The position numbers were made by a program, and so were the translations under genes. A stretch of 64,000 bases of DNA from Phycomyces nitens (Eukaryota; Mucoromycota; Mucoromycetes; Mucorales; Phycomycetaceae), in the NCBI GenBank assembly GCA_022702545.1, contig JAHRBC010000003.1, positions 2,418,001 to 2,482,000 of the forward strand, read 5' to 3'. Below the pieces are notes generated by a model. That model did not search any database. It was not told the origin of the DNA and saw nothing but the letters and a program-made list of their open reading frames with translations. Numbering within the stretch: the stretch's first letter is position 1; each line of letters begins with the position of its first letter. Positions 46,653-56,999 of the stretch are shown here, piece after piece.

Positions 46653-46826
46653 TCAGCTATCATAAATGTCTGTTTCAGTTTCTAATCTACTTTTGTTATA
46701 ACTAATGTCTTCTAGGTCTTCAGAGAGCAAAAGGGAATCAATTCGGTCGTCGTTCTCAAAAGAGAACTCTGTGTAATTGTCATCCTGATTGGCTGACATT
46801 AATTCAGGCACGACACAGTTAACCAT
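46653..46826 (-). CDS. 57-aa acidic ORF, unrecognised
   Basis: ATG at 46826, TGA at 46653-46655. It begins MVNCVVPELMSANQDD and is rich in Asp, Glu and Ser (DDRIDSLLLSEDLED). It lies between the Tc1 element and the tRNA gene. It could be a real small protein, the N-terminus of a lost gene, or chance. No family recognised. Confidence 0.3.
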   Translation of the reverse strand: MVNCVVPELMSANQDDNYTEFSFENDDRIDSLLLSEDLEDISYNKSRLETETDIYDS

Positions 46827-46877
46827 CTTCAGATTTTATGGATTCATCAAAATAATGTCTAACAAATTACAGAAAAA

Positions 46878-46948
46878 GGTCTCGCCGAGATTTGAACTCG
46901 GATAATGAGAATCAGAATCTCAGATGCTAACCATTACATCACGAAACC
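46878..46948 (-). tRNA. tRNA-Gln(CTG)
   Basis: The 71-nt minus-strand sequence folds as a cloverleaf: acceptor GGTTTCG/CGAGACC (one G-T pair), D arm, anticodon stem TGAGA/TCTCA with loop TTCTGAT (anticodon CTG), T arm CCGAG-TTCAAAT-CTCGG. There is no intron. A T5 pol III terminator follows directly (46873-46877). CCA is not encoded, as normal for nuclear genes. Confidence 0.93.
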
Positions 46949-46959
46949 GTACATGATTT

Positions 46960-47599
46960 TGACACGTGTGTTGTGGCCAAGTTCGGTTTTAACCATGAAG
47001 CCGGACCAAGGGCCCGGACATAGACATAGGAGGTGTCAGAGGCCGGGCTAGCCCGAGTAAGAAGTCCGAGCCAAGTGAGTTGGGCGGGTTTCCGGTGAGG
47101 TGACGTTGGCAGGGCAATCCCCGAGTTTCTATATTTTTCTTTCTTCCTAATCTTTTCCCGTTTTTATTTTATCACATTTATTTATTTCCTTTTTTATATT
47201 ATTTCCTTTTCTATTTCTTTTGTGAATCCTTGACACCTTCTTGCAGGATTGCACCATTTAACACCTCTTTAAACAATTGTTTTTGTACAATGTACTTCTT
47301 CCATTTTTACCTTTATTATTTTTACAATATTTTTATACTATACTTTATCACACTTGTCTAGAATTGCATCATTTTATTCACTTATTTCTTTATTCTTTGT
47401 TTTACATTGACTGCAATGGCACAATTCCATCCAGTTATTTTATTATTTTTGGTTATTCTTTTTCGATTCTGAATGTCTATAAAAGACATTCAGTTTTCAA
47501 TCAATAAAACATATCTTTCGTTGGGTTTAATACCGGTTCTATTTTATTTTATTTGTACTTTTCGATCTCTGAAGAGTAGTGATATTTTGCCCGGTTACA
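46960..47599 (+). repeat. R2 5' LTR
   Basis: It starts TGACACGTGTGTTGTGG and ends CCGGTTACA (640 bp). The start is repeated at 56679 after a purine-rich AGGGGAGA. An AATAAA-type signal lies near 47503-47508. The LTR begins 11 nt upstream of the mature 5' end of the tRNA-Gln gene. Confidence 0.82.
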
Positions 47600-47794
47600 T
47601 TTTGGGAATATACTGTTGAGTTTCGTTAGTCATTTTCTTTATCTTTATTATTGTTTTATTATTTGCCATTGTTCGTCACTATACACAACCGTATACACAC
47701 ATCACGCGTCAAATTGGAGGTCGTGCCGAGGAATTGAATTATTCCTATTTTTTATTTTATTTATTTTTCAAAACTCTAAACCGTGCTGTGGAAA

Positions 47795-50700
47795 ATGCCG
47801 TCAGTAAACATCTTCAAGTATCTCTCTGCTCCGGAAATCTTTGTGGGTAGATCCAACTCCGAGGCCCTCGCCCACTGGAAAAATGGGTCTGAATACTCAT
47901 GTGTGAGCAAAGCTGTCTACCTGAGGAAAATTAGGGCAAATTTGCAGCTCAACACCTTTTTTTGTGTTCTGATTAAAAACGTTCTTTTGCTTGACCCCAT
48001 TGGCTTGATTAAAAAGAATAAAACAATGTTGCTTTTTTACCACTATAAAATATTAATAAATAAAGTATATGTAACACTCGTTTCCTTTTTGTTTTAACAT
48101 TATAAACACAAACACAATGTCATCTTCAAATACTTTTTACAACACCAAGTGCTATTGCAATAGATGCAACAACAATGGCCAAGGCTACACATTGGTAGCA
48201 AGCCAAACTGCTCAGTGTCATAGCAAGAGAGCAAGAATTGAACAGAGCAACTCAAATGAGATTGGTATGATAATTTCAGTGTTTATTTTTATGTATTGTA
48301 TAATAATTTCGGCGGTATGAAACACAGACACTCAAGCAGACATGGATATTGATATTCAATGTAAGAAAAGTTTATTTGAAAAAAAGTAGAGACTAAGAAA
48401 CTATTATATTCTATAAGCGGTCATTTCTACTCAACAGTCTGGACCCTCGGATGTATTGGACGGTCAGACCAACTCACCTTTTTGGGATGCCGATGTAATG
48501 CTGGATGAGGGCGATTCAGTTGCTAATGAGGCCAATGCCGATGGCGAATGCGATGACGAAAGCGATGATGAAGAAGATGAAGGCGAAGATGAAGTTGAGA
48601 TCAAGGTTGAGGAATTCGACAGTGAAGGTGCGTGTTGCATAGCCAAAAGCAAAGAGAAAGCAGCAAAGAAAAAAGCCTGAAAAGAATTGAATATTAATTT
48701 TTTCGATTTTAAAATAGACCCTTTCCCAACCCCCAATATGCCTGAAAATCCTGTGCACAGGTTTATTGCCGTTTTTGTTGTCCTCTTTGCATCCCGCTAT
48801 GTGGTCAACAAGGGTGCTGTTGTCTTGATCGAGTTCATCAACACACTCTTGACGATTTACGAGCAGGATTTCCAGCTCCCATCCAGTCTTCTTGGTCTGC
48901 AAAGAATGACAGGATATTCTGCGATTTCCAATGGTATCAGGAGATTCGTAGCCTGTCCTGATTGCCACGCAGTTTATGAAGAAAACCAGTCTGTCCCCCC
49001 TCACTGTGTTTTCACGAAAGTTGGTGCACGTCTGACCTGCAACTGCAAGTTGACCAAGGTTACATCGTCTGGAGCATTGGTTCCCAAGCACGTGTTCCAA
49101 TACCAGTCATTGAAGCATGCCTTGAAAATTCTTTTCCTTCGCCCTGATTTTGAAGCAAGCATTCAACACTGGAATCAGGAGCTCAAGATCATGGATACAA
49201 TGTGCGACATCTTTGACGGTGTTATGTGGAAGGAGTTGAAAGACATCAGTGGTGAATCTTTTGTTGCCCATCCTCGTTCTTTGATGTTGACGTTGAACAT
49301 TGATTGGTTCCAGCCCTTTGACAGGGTCACATACTCTTGTGGGGCCATTTACTTGGTGGTTAACAACTTGCCTCGTGAGGAGCGGTTTAAGGCAGAGAAC
49401 ACTATCCTTGTTGGACTCATGCCTGGGCCAAAGGAGCCAAAGTCCAAAGAGATTAACCATTATCTCAAGCCTTTGGTTGATGAGTTGGAACAACTGTACG
49501 TGGGAATGACTATCCCAACCTTTGAATGCATTTCTGGAGCAACCGTCCATGCAGCTTTGTTCATGGTAGCATGTGACATCCCTGCAGCCAGAAAGACAAG
49601 TGGATTCACGTCCCATAACAGCACAAACGCCTGTTACAAGTGTTGTCGCAAATTTTCTCGTCTTCCTGGGACAAGCAGTGTGGACTTCCGTGGGTTCAAT
49701 GAGTCTGGGTGGCGTCGTCGTCGTGGTGTGGAGAACCGTTTGCATGCTGAGGTGTGGAAGAGTGCAAGTACGCCCTCAGAAAGGCATGAGTTGGAGGTCG
49801 AAAATGGTGTTCGATGGTCGCAACTCCATCGCCTTGGATACCTTGATCTAGTACGTGGAACGATCATTGATCCCATGCATAACCTATTCTTGGGTACAGC
49901 CAAGAGGATGGTCGAGACGTGGACTACTAGTGGTCTAATCACGGATAGGAAGCTGGCTTCTATGCAAGTAATGGCCGAATCAATGGTGGTGCCAACTGAC
50001 TACACCATTTTGAAGACGAAGATCAGTAGAGGATTTCCATATATGAAGGCTGATGAATGGAAATCCTGGGTGTTGGTGTATTCTCCTGTGCTGCTCAGAG
50101 ACGTTCTTCCTCTGGATAAGTTCAAGAATTGGATCGACTTTGTTGATGCTTGCCGTCTCCTTGCAACACCAACAATCACGTTTGATGACCTTGACGACGC
50201 CCATGCCCATTTGGAAAGATTCTGTCAGAAATGCGAAGAATTGTATCCTGCTCCCACTCTCACCTGCAACATGCACCTGCACATCCATCTTCGCGAAACC
50301 ATTTGTGATTTTGGACCTGTGTATGGTTATTGGCTGTTTGGGTTCGAGAGGTACAATGGCCTGTTGAAGAAGATCGACACCAACAGAAGAGATGGATTTG
50401 AGTCCACATTCATGAAGACTTTTGTTGAAGACATGTACAAGGGCGACTACGTACAAAAAATGCTCTCCTGTCCGAACCAAGCTTCTTTCTGTCCTCTTCT
50501 GTCAAAACTCACATCATCATCCACAACTGCCACCTCCTCCTCTGCCCCTCTTTCACACACGCCATTTATACTTCAGCTATTTGTGCATGCATCTTTAAAG
50601 CCTGAATTTCCGATAAAGGGAAATGAGCCCCTTCCTCTCTCTGCCTTCCCTCTCTTGGTGAGAAAGCCATCTGTAATGGATGATACAGATTATCTCCAGT

Positions 50701-53700
50701 TGTTGGAGTACTATCGGCTATCGTATGGTATACCAAGTCTTCAGCATTATCATCAGGCAACGTCTTCAGGTATCTTTGTTGATAATCATATCACAAAGAT
50801 AAAATCTATCAATCTTCTCGGCCAGACGTATAAAGGCAAAAATGGTTCCATAGACCATGGGTCATTCATTCAAGCACTATTCCTGGGTAGAGTTGGTGAT
50901 CCTCCACGAGCATACACAGGACAAATTCAGTACTTGTTCCTCCACAAGCTCAGTTGTTCATCAATCGGAAATAATTCCACTCATGTCTTTGCTTTCGTGA
51001 GATGGCTCATCAACATGCCAAGTAGAACACGTGAATACAAAGGAGTTGAGGTCTGCTCGCCAAGTTTCTCTCCAGATGATTATCATTGTATATTGCCAGT
51101 ACATCGTATTCTTTTGGAAGTCGTGACTGCTGAGCTGGTGTCTGGTGTTAATGTGAAGATGCTGGTCATTCCTTTACCAAAAAAGATGTATGCTTAAAGC
51201 ATTAATAAATAAATACTTGTTTCTTTTAAAAAGAACAAAACAAAACATTCATTGCCTTTAAACATGTCTTTGGGATTAAATACGTAAGCAAGAGTAAAAT
51301 AAAACAATTGTTTTTTATTTGTTTTTTATTTAATTTCTTATGACCCAAGGAGGCAGACGGGCGGCCAAGTCACCAGGGACTGCTAAGTCTCTGACTCCTT
51401 TGAGATCTCTTGACAGCATCTGATGAGCATTCATCCCCAAGTCAAGAGAAACGAATGAGTCAACGATTTCAATAAACCGGTTGAACTAAATAGCATTTGT
51501 TAATATTTCAAAAATGATATCTTAATAAATATATTATTATATATTGTTTACAGAATAATTTACCTCATCGCTTCTCCAGCTTGGGCGATAAATGGAGACC
51601 CGACGCTTGCCAAGAGTCTTTGAAGTATCGTTGTCTGATTCTCCTTCAGACATTGCTTCTTTCTGAAGCAGACCAGAACAAACTTGCCCCATTGCCTGCT
51701 CAATGGCCTCCTTATGTTTGAGAAAGGCAGTCATGCGACATTCGAAATGCTAACAAATATCCAACATGTATTCATTAATATTTGTCTCTAGTTTGAATAG
51801 TATACAACCTACATCTTTTTCACGGTTTGCCCTTCTCGAACGAGCGTTGGAGACTGCCTTCTTCTCAGAAGACTTTCTCTGCTCCTGACGACGGCTACAG
51901 AAGTTTCTGTAGACTTTCTCTCGAATGTCACTTCTTCTCAAGGGCGAGCCAACAAAATTTGGCCCAAGGTAAGCCAGTAGACGTTCTACCAGCTCCTTGT
52001 TGGGACTCTCATCAAAGTGAGTATGGACATCCCACCTTGGCTTGTTGTTATTTGCCTGGATGTCAACCAACGCCCTTGACCTCAACTTTGGCTGCCACAA
52101 ATATTCACGAATATCTTTCTGTTTGATCAAAATAAGAATTTAGTTGATAGGATATTATATCTGGTGACACCTACAAACACACGTTTCTTTGCATCAGACA
52201 TCGATTCATTTGTGGCCTCGGCAGTTGGGGCAGCAACAGAGGCAAGAACAGGTACTGGAGCCACAATACTTGTGGCAGCAATGACAGTGAGGTTGGACTC
52301 AATAAGAGTCCCCATTCTTCTGTTCATCGTGGTCATGTCGCCTCTAATTGAGGCAAGATCCTCTTGGAGATTCGTGATGACCGTCTGCATATTGACATCG
52401 TCGTCAGCAGGTCGTGGAGCAATATTCCTTCTTTGGTTTGACATTTTCTATTATAAATTATATCAAAAATACACAATATTTAATACTCGTTTACTACTTT
52501 AAGTTTAAACATATCTTTTACTTAAAACGCACAAGAGACAGATAGATAGAAAAATTGGATTTGAGTGGGAAGAGTGAACAAGTTGGTCAAAAGGATTTAA
52601 TAATATAAAATACAGATTATATATTAGTAAAGACAGCTTTATTTATAAATCCAAAAAGACTTCTTGTACACATTAATGAACGGCACCATTATTGCTTTTG
52701 GACTCTATCCATTACACCTATTCTGTCTCTGTTTCAAATTATATATCCTTGTATTTTTTTCTTTTTAGCCTTTTTTCCTTTCTCTTGTTTCCTTATATCC
52801 GCGCCTATTTTCTCTTTCTTTTTTTACACCTCTTTAGACTAAAAAATTGGCGGCTTCTTTATAAACACGCACTCATTCCAATACATCCTGCCTGCATTGC
52901 TCCTCCAAACTAATCATGGTCAGTTAAATGTGCCGGTGCCATCTTGCAAATTATTCTGATTCTCTCTTTCTATTTTATAGACCTCTTCCACTTTCATAGC
53001 CTATTATATGATAACGTCATCAGTCCCAGTGTAAAAAAATATTTTCGTGTCAAACTTTTTTTTTCTCTAATGCTTCTTATTCTCCTATAGGCCACCGCCA
53101 TCAATCACCCTATACCCCATCTGCGTCTTCTATCATCTACAACTGTCATCATAATGGTAATGCTATCTTTTAGCTTTTATACTTTTTTATATATTTATTC
53201 TGACTATCTCTTTTGATCTTATAGACCTCCTCTACTGGCATGGTCTATTATATGGTATCGTCATTGGTGCTATGGTAAAAAAAAATCTTTTTGTGTCAAA
53301 AAAATAATAATTTTCTTTTCTAACGTTTCTTATTCTACAATAGGCCGCCGCCATCACTGTCTACCTCATCTGCCTCCCTCATCATCTACGACTGGTTATC
53401 ATAATGGTAATGCCGTTTCTTGGTCTTTGTGCTTTTCAAAATATTATTCTGGCTATTTACTAATAATTTTTTATACTCTTAATAAGAAGCTATTGTTGGC
53501 CGCCATATACCATCCCTCTACTATAATCGCCAACTCTGCTTCTGGTATGTAAATTAATTATTTTATCACTCAATTCACCTGTAATAATTTATTTTACCCC
53601 ATCTCTAGTCAACCTAATCATACAAGATGCCATGCCGCACAACTCAGCCCCTCTTTGTCCATTCTTGTCCATCCCTTACAATGTAAGTATAATATACCTC

Positions 53701-55225
53701 GCATCTTGAATAGCACCCACACTTTTGAATATATGTCACTAATATAACTTTTATTATATCAGAACACTACCGCAACCACCCAAATCGCTGTCGGACCTTA
53801 TTTTCAGGTATTGTTCAGTAGAGAAGCACCCAATCCAAGTAGTATCAAGTAGGCCGGTAGAAGCGGCAAGGATAGACAGTAATAGTATTAGAACTCGTGT
53901 ATAGAACCATTCTATTCTTTCCAATAAACACAAATATAAACCATAAACAACCTAATAAGTACGGGATATAAAATAATGGGGGAGCATTCAATGCTTGATT
54001 ACACAGTAATAGCCTTCAAATATTGGTTAAAAATTAAGAAAGCCTTCAATCCACCTGAGTATAATCGGATTTTAATCATGTCAAGAGGTTCTTTTGCTTT
54101 CAACTTTCCTCTTATATAAAGAGTGTACAACAACGAAACTTGGTTTCAAATAGACTTTTATTCTGTACATCAGGTCAAATTAATGACCCGCTCATACTAA
54201 CAACCCCCACTTGGTCAGCCCATGAAGTAAATACTCATGCAGAAACCAGGTCATAACTCATTGTGTAAAACTTGGCTTTGGCACATACAGAAACCCATAC
54301 AGCATATCTAATAAATCTTAATTTTACCCCTTAGTAACCGCACTTTTACACATGAGTATTCAGACCCATTTTTCCAGTGGCCTGGTTAAAGCATCTGGAT
54401 AGATTGCGTCGTGGCGTTGGCATGAGCAATGAGGAGGCCATTCTGGTTGCGGCAACGCACTTTCGGGGAATCGTGGCGAAATGGTGGACGATCAAGGAAG
54501 ACAAGGTGGTCACTTGGGAGAAGTTCGTTGAAGAATTCAAGGGACCATTTGCTTCGCGCCATATGGAGGATATATGGTGGGACGAAATCGAAGAAGTCCG
54601 TCAAGGTGAAGGTCAGAGCGTAGGTGATATCGCTCTGAGGTTGCAAGAACTCTTTGGTCTGGTTGCGCTCACGAATGAGTCGCAGAAAGTAAGAATCTTG
54701 TTGAAGGCCCTCAGGAGGGAGGTGGCCTATGAAGTTGAGAAGATTGGTGTCCCGCGGTCTTGGGAAGAGATGGTCAAGTTGGCCATCAAGGTCAAGTCTG
54801 TAGAGGAGAAGTATCGTCATTCTGGTTCTCAGTTTGGTTCGGTTTCTGGCAGAGGAAACTCCCGCTCTGAAGGTTCTGGTTTGGAGAGAAGTTCCGTCGA
54901 GAACTCTCTGTCTGAGCTCATTCAGGAGTTCAAGATGATGAAGGTCCACTTGGTGGACACTTATGCTTCTGGTTTTGGTGCGTCCGGTTTTGGTGCGCCT
55001 GGTTTTGGTTCTGGTCCTGGTTTCTCTGGTCATGGTTTCTCTGGTCCTGGTTTTTCTGGTCCTGGTTTTGCCTCTGGTTTGGGTTTTGCCTCTGGTGAGG
55101 GCGATTCTGCTGGTCCCCAAGTGCTGCGCTGTTCCTGGTGTGAGGAAGATGGTCACGTTCAGGCCAGTTGTCCTAGGAAAGTGAGCGATGAAGATGTTTT
55201 GGGAAAAGGCAGAGGGCGTCAGTAA
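47795..55225 (+). CDS. R2 Gag (interrupted by E10)
   Basis: ATG 47795 (MPSVNIFKYLSAPEIF) runs to the GCC at 47870-47872, then continues at TGG 54383 (WLKHLDRLRRGV) to TAA 55223-55225, in frame once E10 and one GCC are removed. It has a retrotransposon gag core (FRGIVAKWWTI, WEKFVEEFKGPF), then a Gly-Phe-Ser-Pro repeat (54968-55095) and a zinc knuckle CSWCEEDGHVQASC. It packages element RNA into virus-like particles. No stop apart from the insertion. Confidence 0.85.
48117..51197 (+). CDS. Tnp2-like CACTA transposase of E10, intact (about 956 aa)
   Basis: Exons 48117-48264, 48328-48360, 48418-48627 and 48718-51197 keep phase throughout. Features: CYCNRCNNNGQGY (residues about 12-24), an acidic segment (about 85-125), SSLLGLQRMTG, NIDWFQPFDR (first Asp about 325), ACDIPAARK (second Asp about 415), CYKCCRKFSRL (about 435), a His-rich MHLHIHLRET and GFERYNGLLK (Glu about 673), SINLLGQTYKG, ILPVHRILLEV, end LPKKMYA. 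The Asp/Asp/Glu set fits the RNase H-like fold of Tnp2/EnSpm transposases. The fourth exon start is supported by the AAAATAG acceptor shared with five other copies. Confidence 0.92.
51330..52444 (-). CDS. lineage-1 accessory gene of E10, intact (305 aa)
   Basis: Exons 52444-52175, 52118-51813, 51749-51564 and 51485-51330, all joined in phase 0. N-terminus MSNQRRNIAPRPADDD, coiled coil MQTVITNLQEDLASIRGDM, an Ala/Val-rich linker, then a conserved block (NNNKPRWDVHTHFDESPNKE, RRSDIREKVYRNF), a basic SNARSRRANREKD, an acidic GESDNDTS patch, RPSWRSDE and the end LPPWVIRN. There is no DDE or known catalytic motif. A conserved partner with coiled coil and basic patch, convergent to the transposase, suggests a TnpA-like DNA-binding or assembly role; this is inference. 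The family is unrecognised. Confidence 0.85.
52676..53852 (+). CDS. orf3 of E10: multi-exon third gene, unknown function
   Basis: Reliable exons: 52981-53028, 53091-53156, 53225-53274, 53344-53406, a segment from about 53488 to 53546, one from about 53610 to 53682, and 53763-53852 ending SREAPNPSSIK and TAG. The frame is open across all of them. Exons 3 and 4 duplicate exons 1 and 2 (LLYDNVIS / LLYGIVIG). The 5' part is uncertain: a first exon near ATG 52676 (IIAFGLYPLHLF) resembles MQIGLDIVFGL of E4. Matches to E4 include PSASSIIYNCHHN, PSTIIANSAS and APLCPFLSIPYNN with the same intron phase. It lies head to head with the accessory gene. Confidence 0.55.
53853..54379. other. E10 3' subterminal region
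   Basis: No gene. About 530 bp from the orf3 stop to the terminal repeat. It contains blocks shared in position with E1 and E4 (for example CTATTCTTTCCAATAAA near 53913). Confidence 0.55.
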
Positions 55226-55240
55226 GTTTTGTTGATGCCC
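55201..55240 (+). promoter_or_regulatory. -1 ribosomal frameshift signal between R2 gag and protease
   Basis: The slippery heptamer GGGAAAA (55201-55207) lies in the correct phase: gag codons TTG GGA AAA. After a 6-nt spacer comes a stem GGGCGTCA (55214-55221) paired with TGATGCCC (55233-55240), eight pairs with one G-U and an 11-nt loop. The gag stop TAA (55223) lies in the loop. The -1 frame is open through the junction into the protease frame. Confidence 0.75.
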
Positions 55241-56760
55241 GTAATCAATCTCAGGTGTTCGTGGAGCAGGAGAATCCCGCGATCAATATGGGGGTGACTT
55301 TGCCGGTATATTTGGCTGAAGCAGTCAAGTCGGTACTGCCGCTTCAACAGCAACAGTACATGCAGGGTCAGTTCAACACTTTCCCTGGTCAATCAGTGTA
55401 TGGCCAGCAGGACGTAAGCATGGCTCTGGTTGTGGAACCGTTGGTCCCCGTTGGGACTCAGAAGGCTTGGCAGGTGCATCAGCCTCCAAGACAACTCCCT
55501 GTCAAACTACATCAGAGGGATGTATGGGAGAAGTTGAAGAGTTCTGATGCTGGTCTCTCAGTTGCGGACTGGTTGGTGTTGGACCGTGGTGCGTCCAAGG
55601 ACATGAAGGATGGTTTGCGGTTTTTGTCTGGCCGAAAGAGGAAGGTGGTTGTTCCGGAGGTCAACATGGTGAACAATGAAGAGTCGTCAGAGGAATCGGT
55701 GGAGTTTTACTTGGATGCCTGGGAGTTGCAGAGTGTGCAGTCTGGTGAGGTGGTCGATGATTCTGAAATTGACTTGGGTGGTTATGAGAGCGATGACACG
55801 GTGTACGACTATGAGTATGACTATAAAAAGTTTGTCTCTAGTCAACCTCTGAGGGCGCCGATCACAATCAACGACCAAATTATTCCAGCCATTTTTGACT
55901 CTGGGGCCAGTGTGTCCGTTATCAGCAAGATGTTGGCGGTAAGGCTTGGGTTGGTCCCGAATGGTGACAAGATTCCGTTGTCAAGTCTGGATGGTCAGGC
56001 CCATGCTCCGTGTGATATCACGATGAACATTCCAATTCGTGTGGCTGGCAAGCTGAGGCCGGATACAATGTGTATCAAGGATGGCGAGGTGAATCCCGAT
56101 CTGTGTCTCTTGGGTATGTCCTGGTTCCGGATGTACGATGTTCAGCTGCGGCTGAAGGATTCTCGAATAGTCATACCGACTAAGCACGGCACGGGCAGCA
56201 TGGAGCTTCAAGGCCAGTCAAGAAGCTACCCGTTGGTGAATATGGCAGTGCCTGTCTTTTTGGTCAGTGTCCGAAAGGAGTCTGAAGTGGGGGAAGGGCC
56301 CACAGGTAAAGAAGCCCTTCAGGAAGATCGTCGGTTGGACGATGAGGTTGAGGTGATGTTGGCAGAGGTGAGTGAGGAGGAGTCCTCAGGGGACTTGGGC
56401 AAGGAAGATCTGTGTGGGGGAGAGTCTCTTCCCGGTTTTGGGATGTTGTTGGTTTCTGCTTCTGGTGCGTTTGGTGACCTTGGAGGTCTTTCCGGTCCGG
56501 TTTTTACTAGCAAGTATGGTCCATCTCTCTCTCAGATTGTTGGTCAATCAGGTTTTTGCTCCTTTTGGTTTTCTTCTCTTTTCTTTCCTGTCCAATTCTT
56601 TTTATGCACCTTGTTTTCCGTTTCTCTATGCTTTGGTTTTCTCTTTCCCCAATGGTCTCAACCTAGACAGGGGAGATTTGACACGTGTGTTGTGGGCAGG
56701 TTCGGTTTCGACCATGAAGCCGGACCAGTCCAAAGAAAAGGTCCGAACCAAGTAGGATGA
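55208..56760 (+). CDS. R2 aspartic protease region (-1 frame relative to gag)
   Basis: Expressed by frameshift from gag. The protease core is IFDSGASVSVISK (about 55891-55930) with the flap and ILG-like LLGMSW further on (near 56110). Instead of RT the frame continues through an acidic stretch (EEESSGDLGKED) and a Phe-rich tail. It then enters the 3' LTR at 56679 and stops at 56758-56760. It processes Gag in the autonomous relatives; here it lacks the rest of Pol. Confidence 0.75.
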
Positions 56761-56991
56761 CCGATCCCCGAGTTTCTTTATTTTTCTTTCCTTTCAATTT
56801 TCTCTATTTTATTTTATCACACTTTATTATTTCCTTTTTTATACTCTTTCCTTTGTGAACCCTTTCTCACTTTCTTGCAGGATTGCACCATTCTGTACTT
56901 CTTTAGTTTATTTCTCCTACTTCTTTGTCTTACCCTTTTCTTTACTATTTTACAGTATATTTTTATTATAACTTTTCCTTTGGTCTTGATG
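56679..56991 (+). repeat. R2 3' LTR, truncated by E11
   Basis: About 313 bp matching the first half of 46960-47599 (for example CTTGCAGGATTGCACCATT). It stops where E11 begins at 56992. Confidence 0.8.
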
Positions 56992-56999
56992 CACTGCAA

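Larger units (their letters stand above)
47873..54379 (+). mobile_element. CACTA element E10, intact, inserted in R2 gag
   Basis: 32-bp perfect inverted termini beginning CACTGGAAAAATGGGTCTGA; target duplication GCC at 47870-47872 and 54380-54382; 6507 bp. All three lineage-1 genes are present and open: transposase 48117-51197, accessory gene 52444 to 51330, orf3 to 53852. It is the best reference copy in the window. Confidence 0.96.
46960..56991 (+). mobile_element. Ty3/gypsy-like retrotransposon R2, lacking RT and integrase, split by E10
   Basis: 5' LTR 46960-47599, gag from 47795, split by E10 after 47872 and resuming at 54383, gag end 55225, protease region to about 56680, 3' LTR from 56679 truncated by E11 at 56991. 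Between the protease and the 3' LTR there is no reverse transcriptase, RNase H or integrase, so this is an internally deleted, non-autonomous derivative. The LTR shares TGTTGTGG with R1. Confidence 0.85.
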
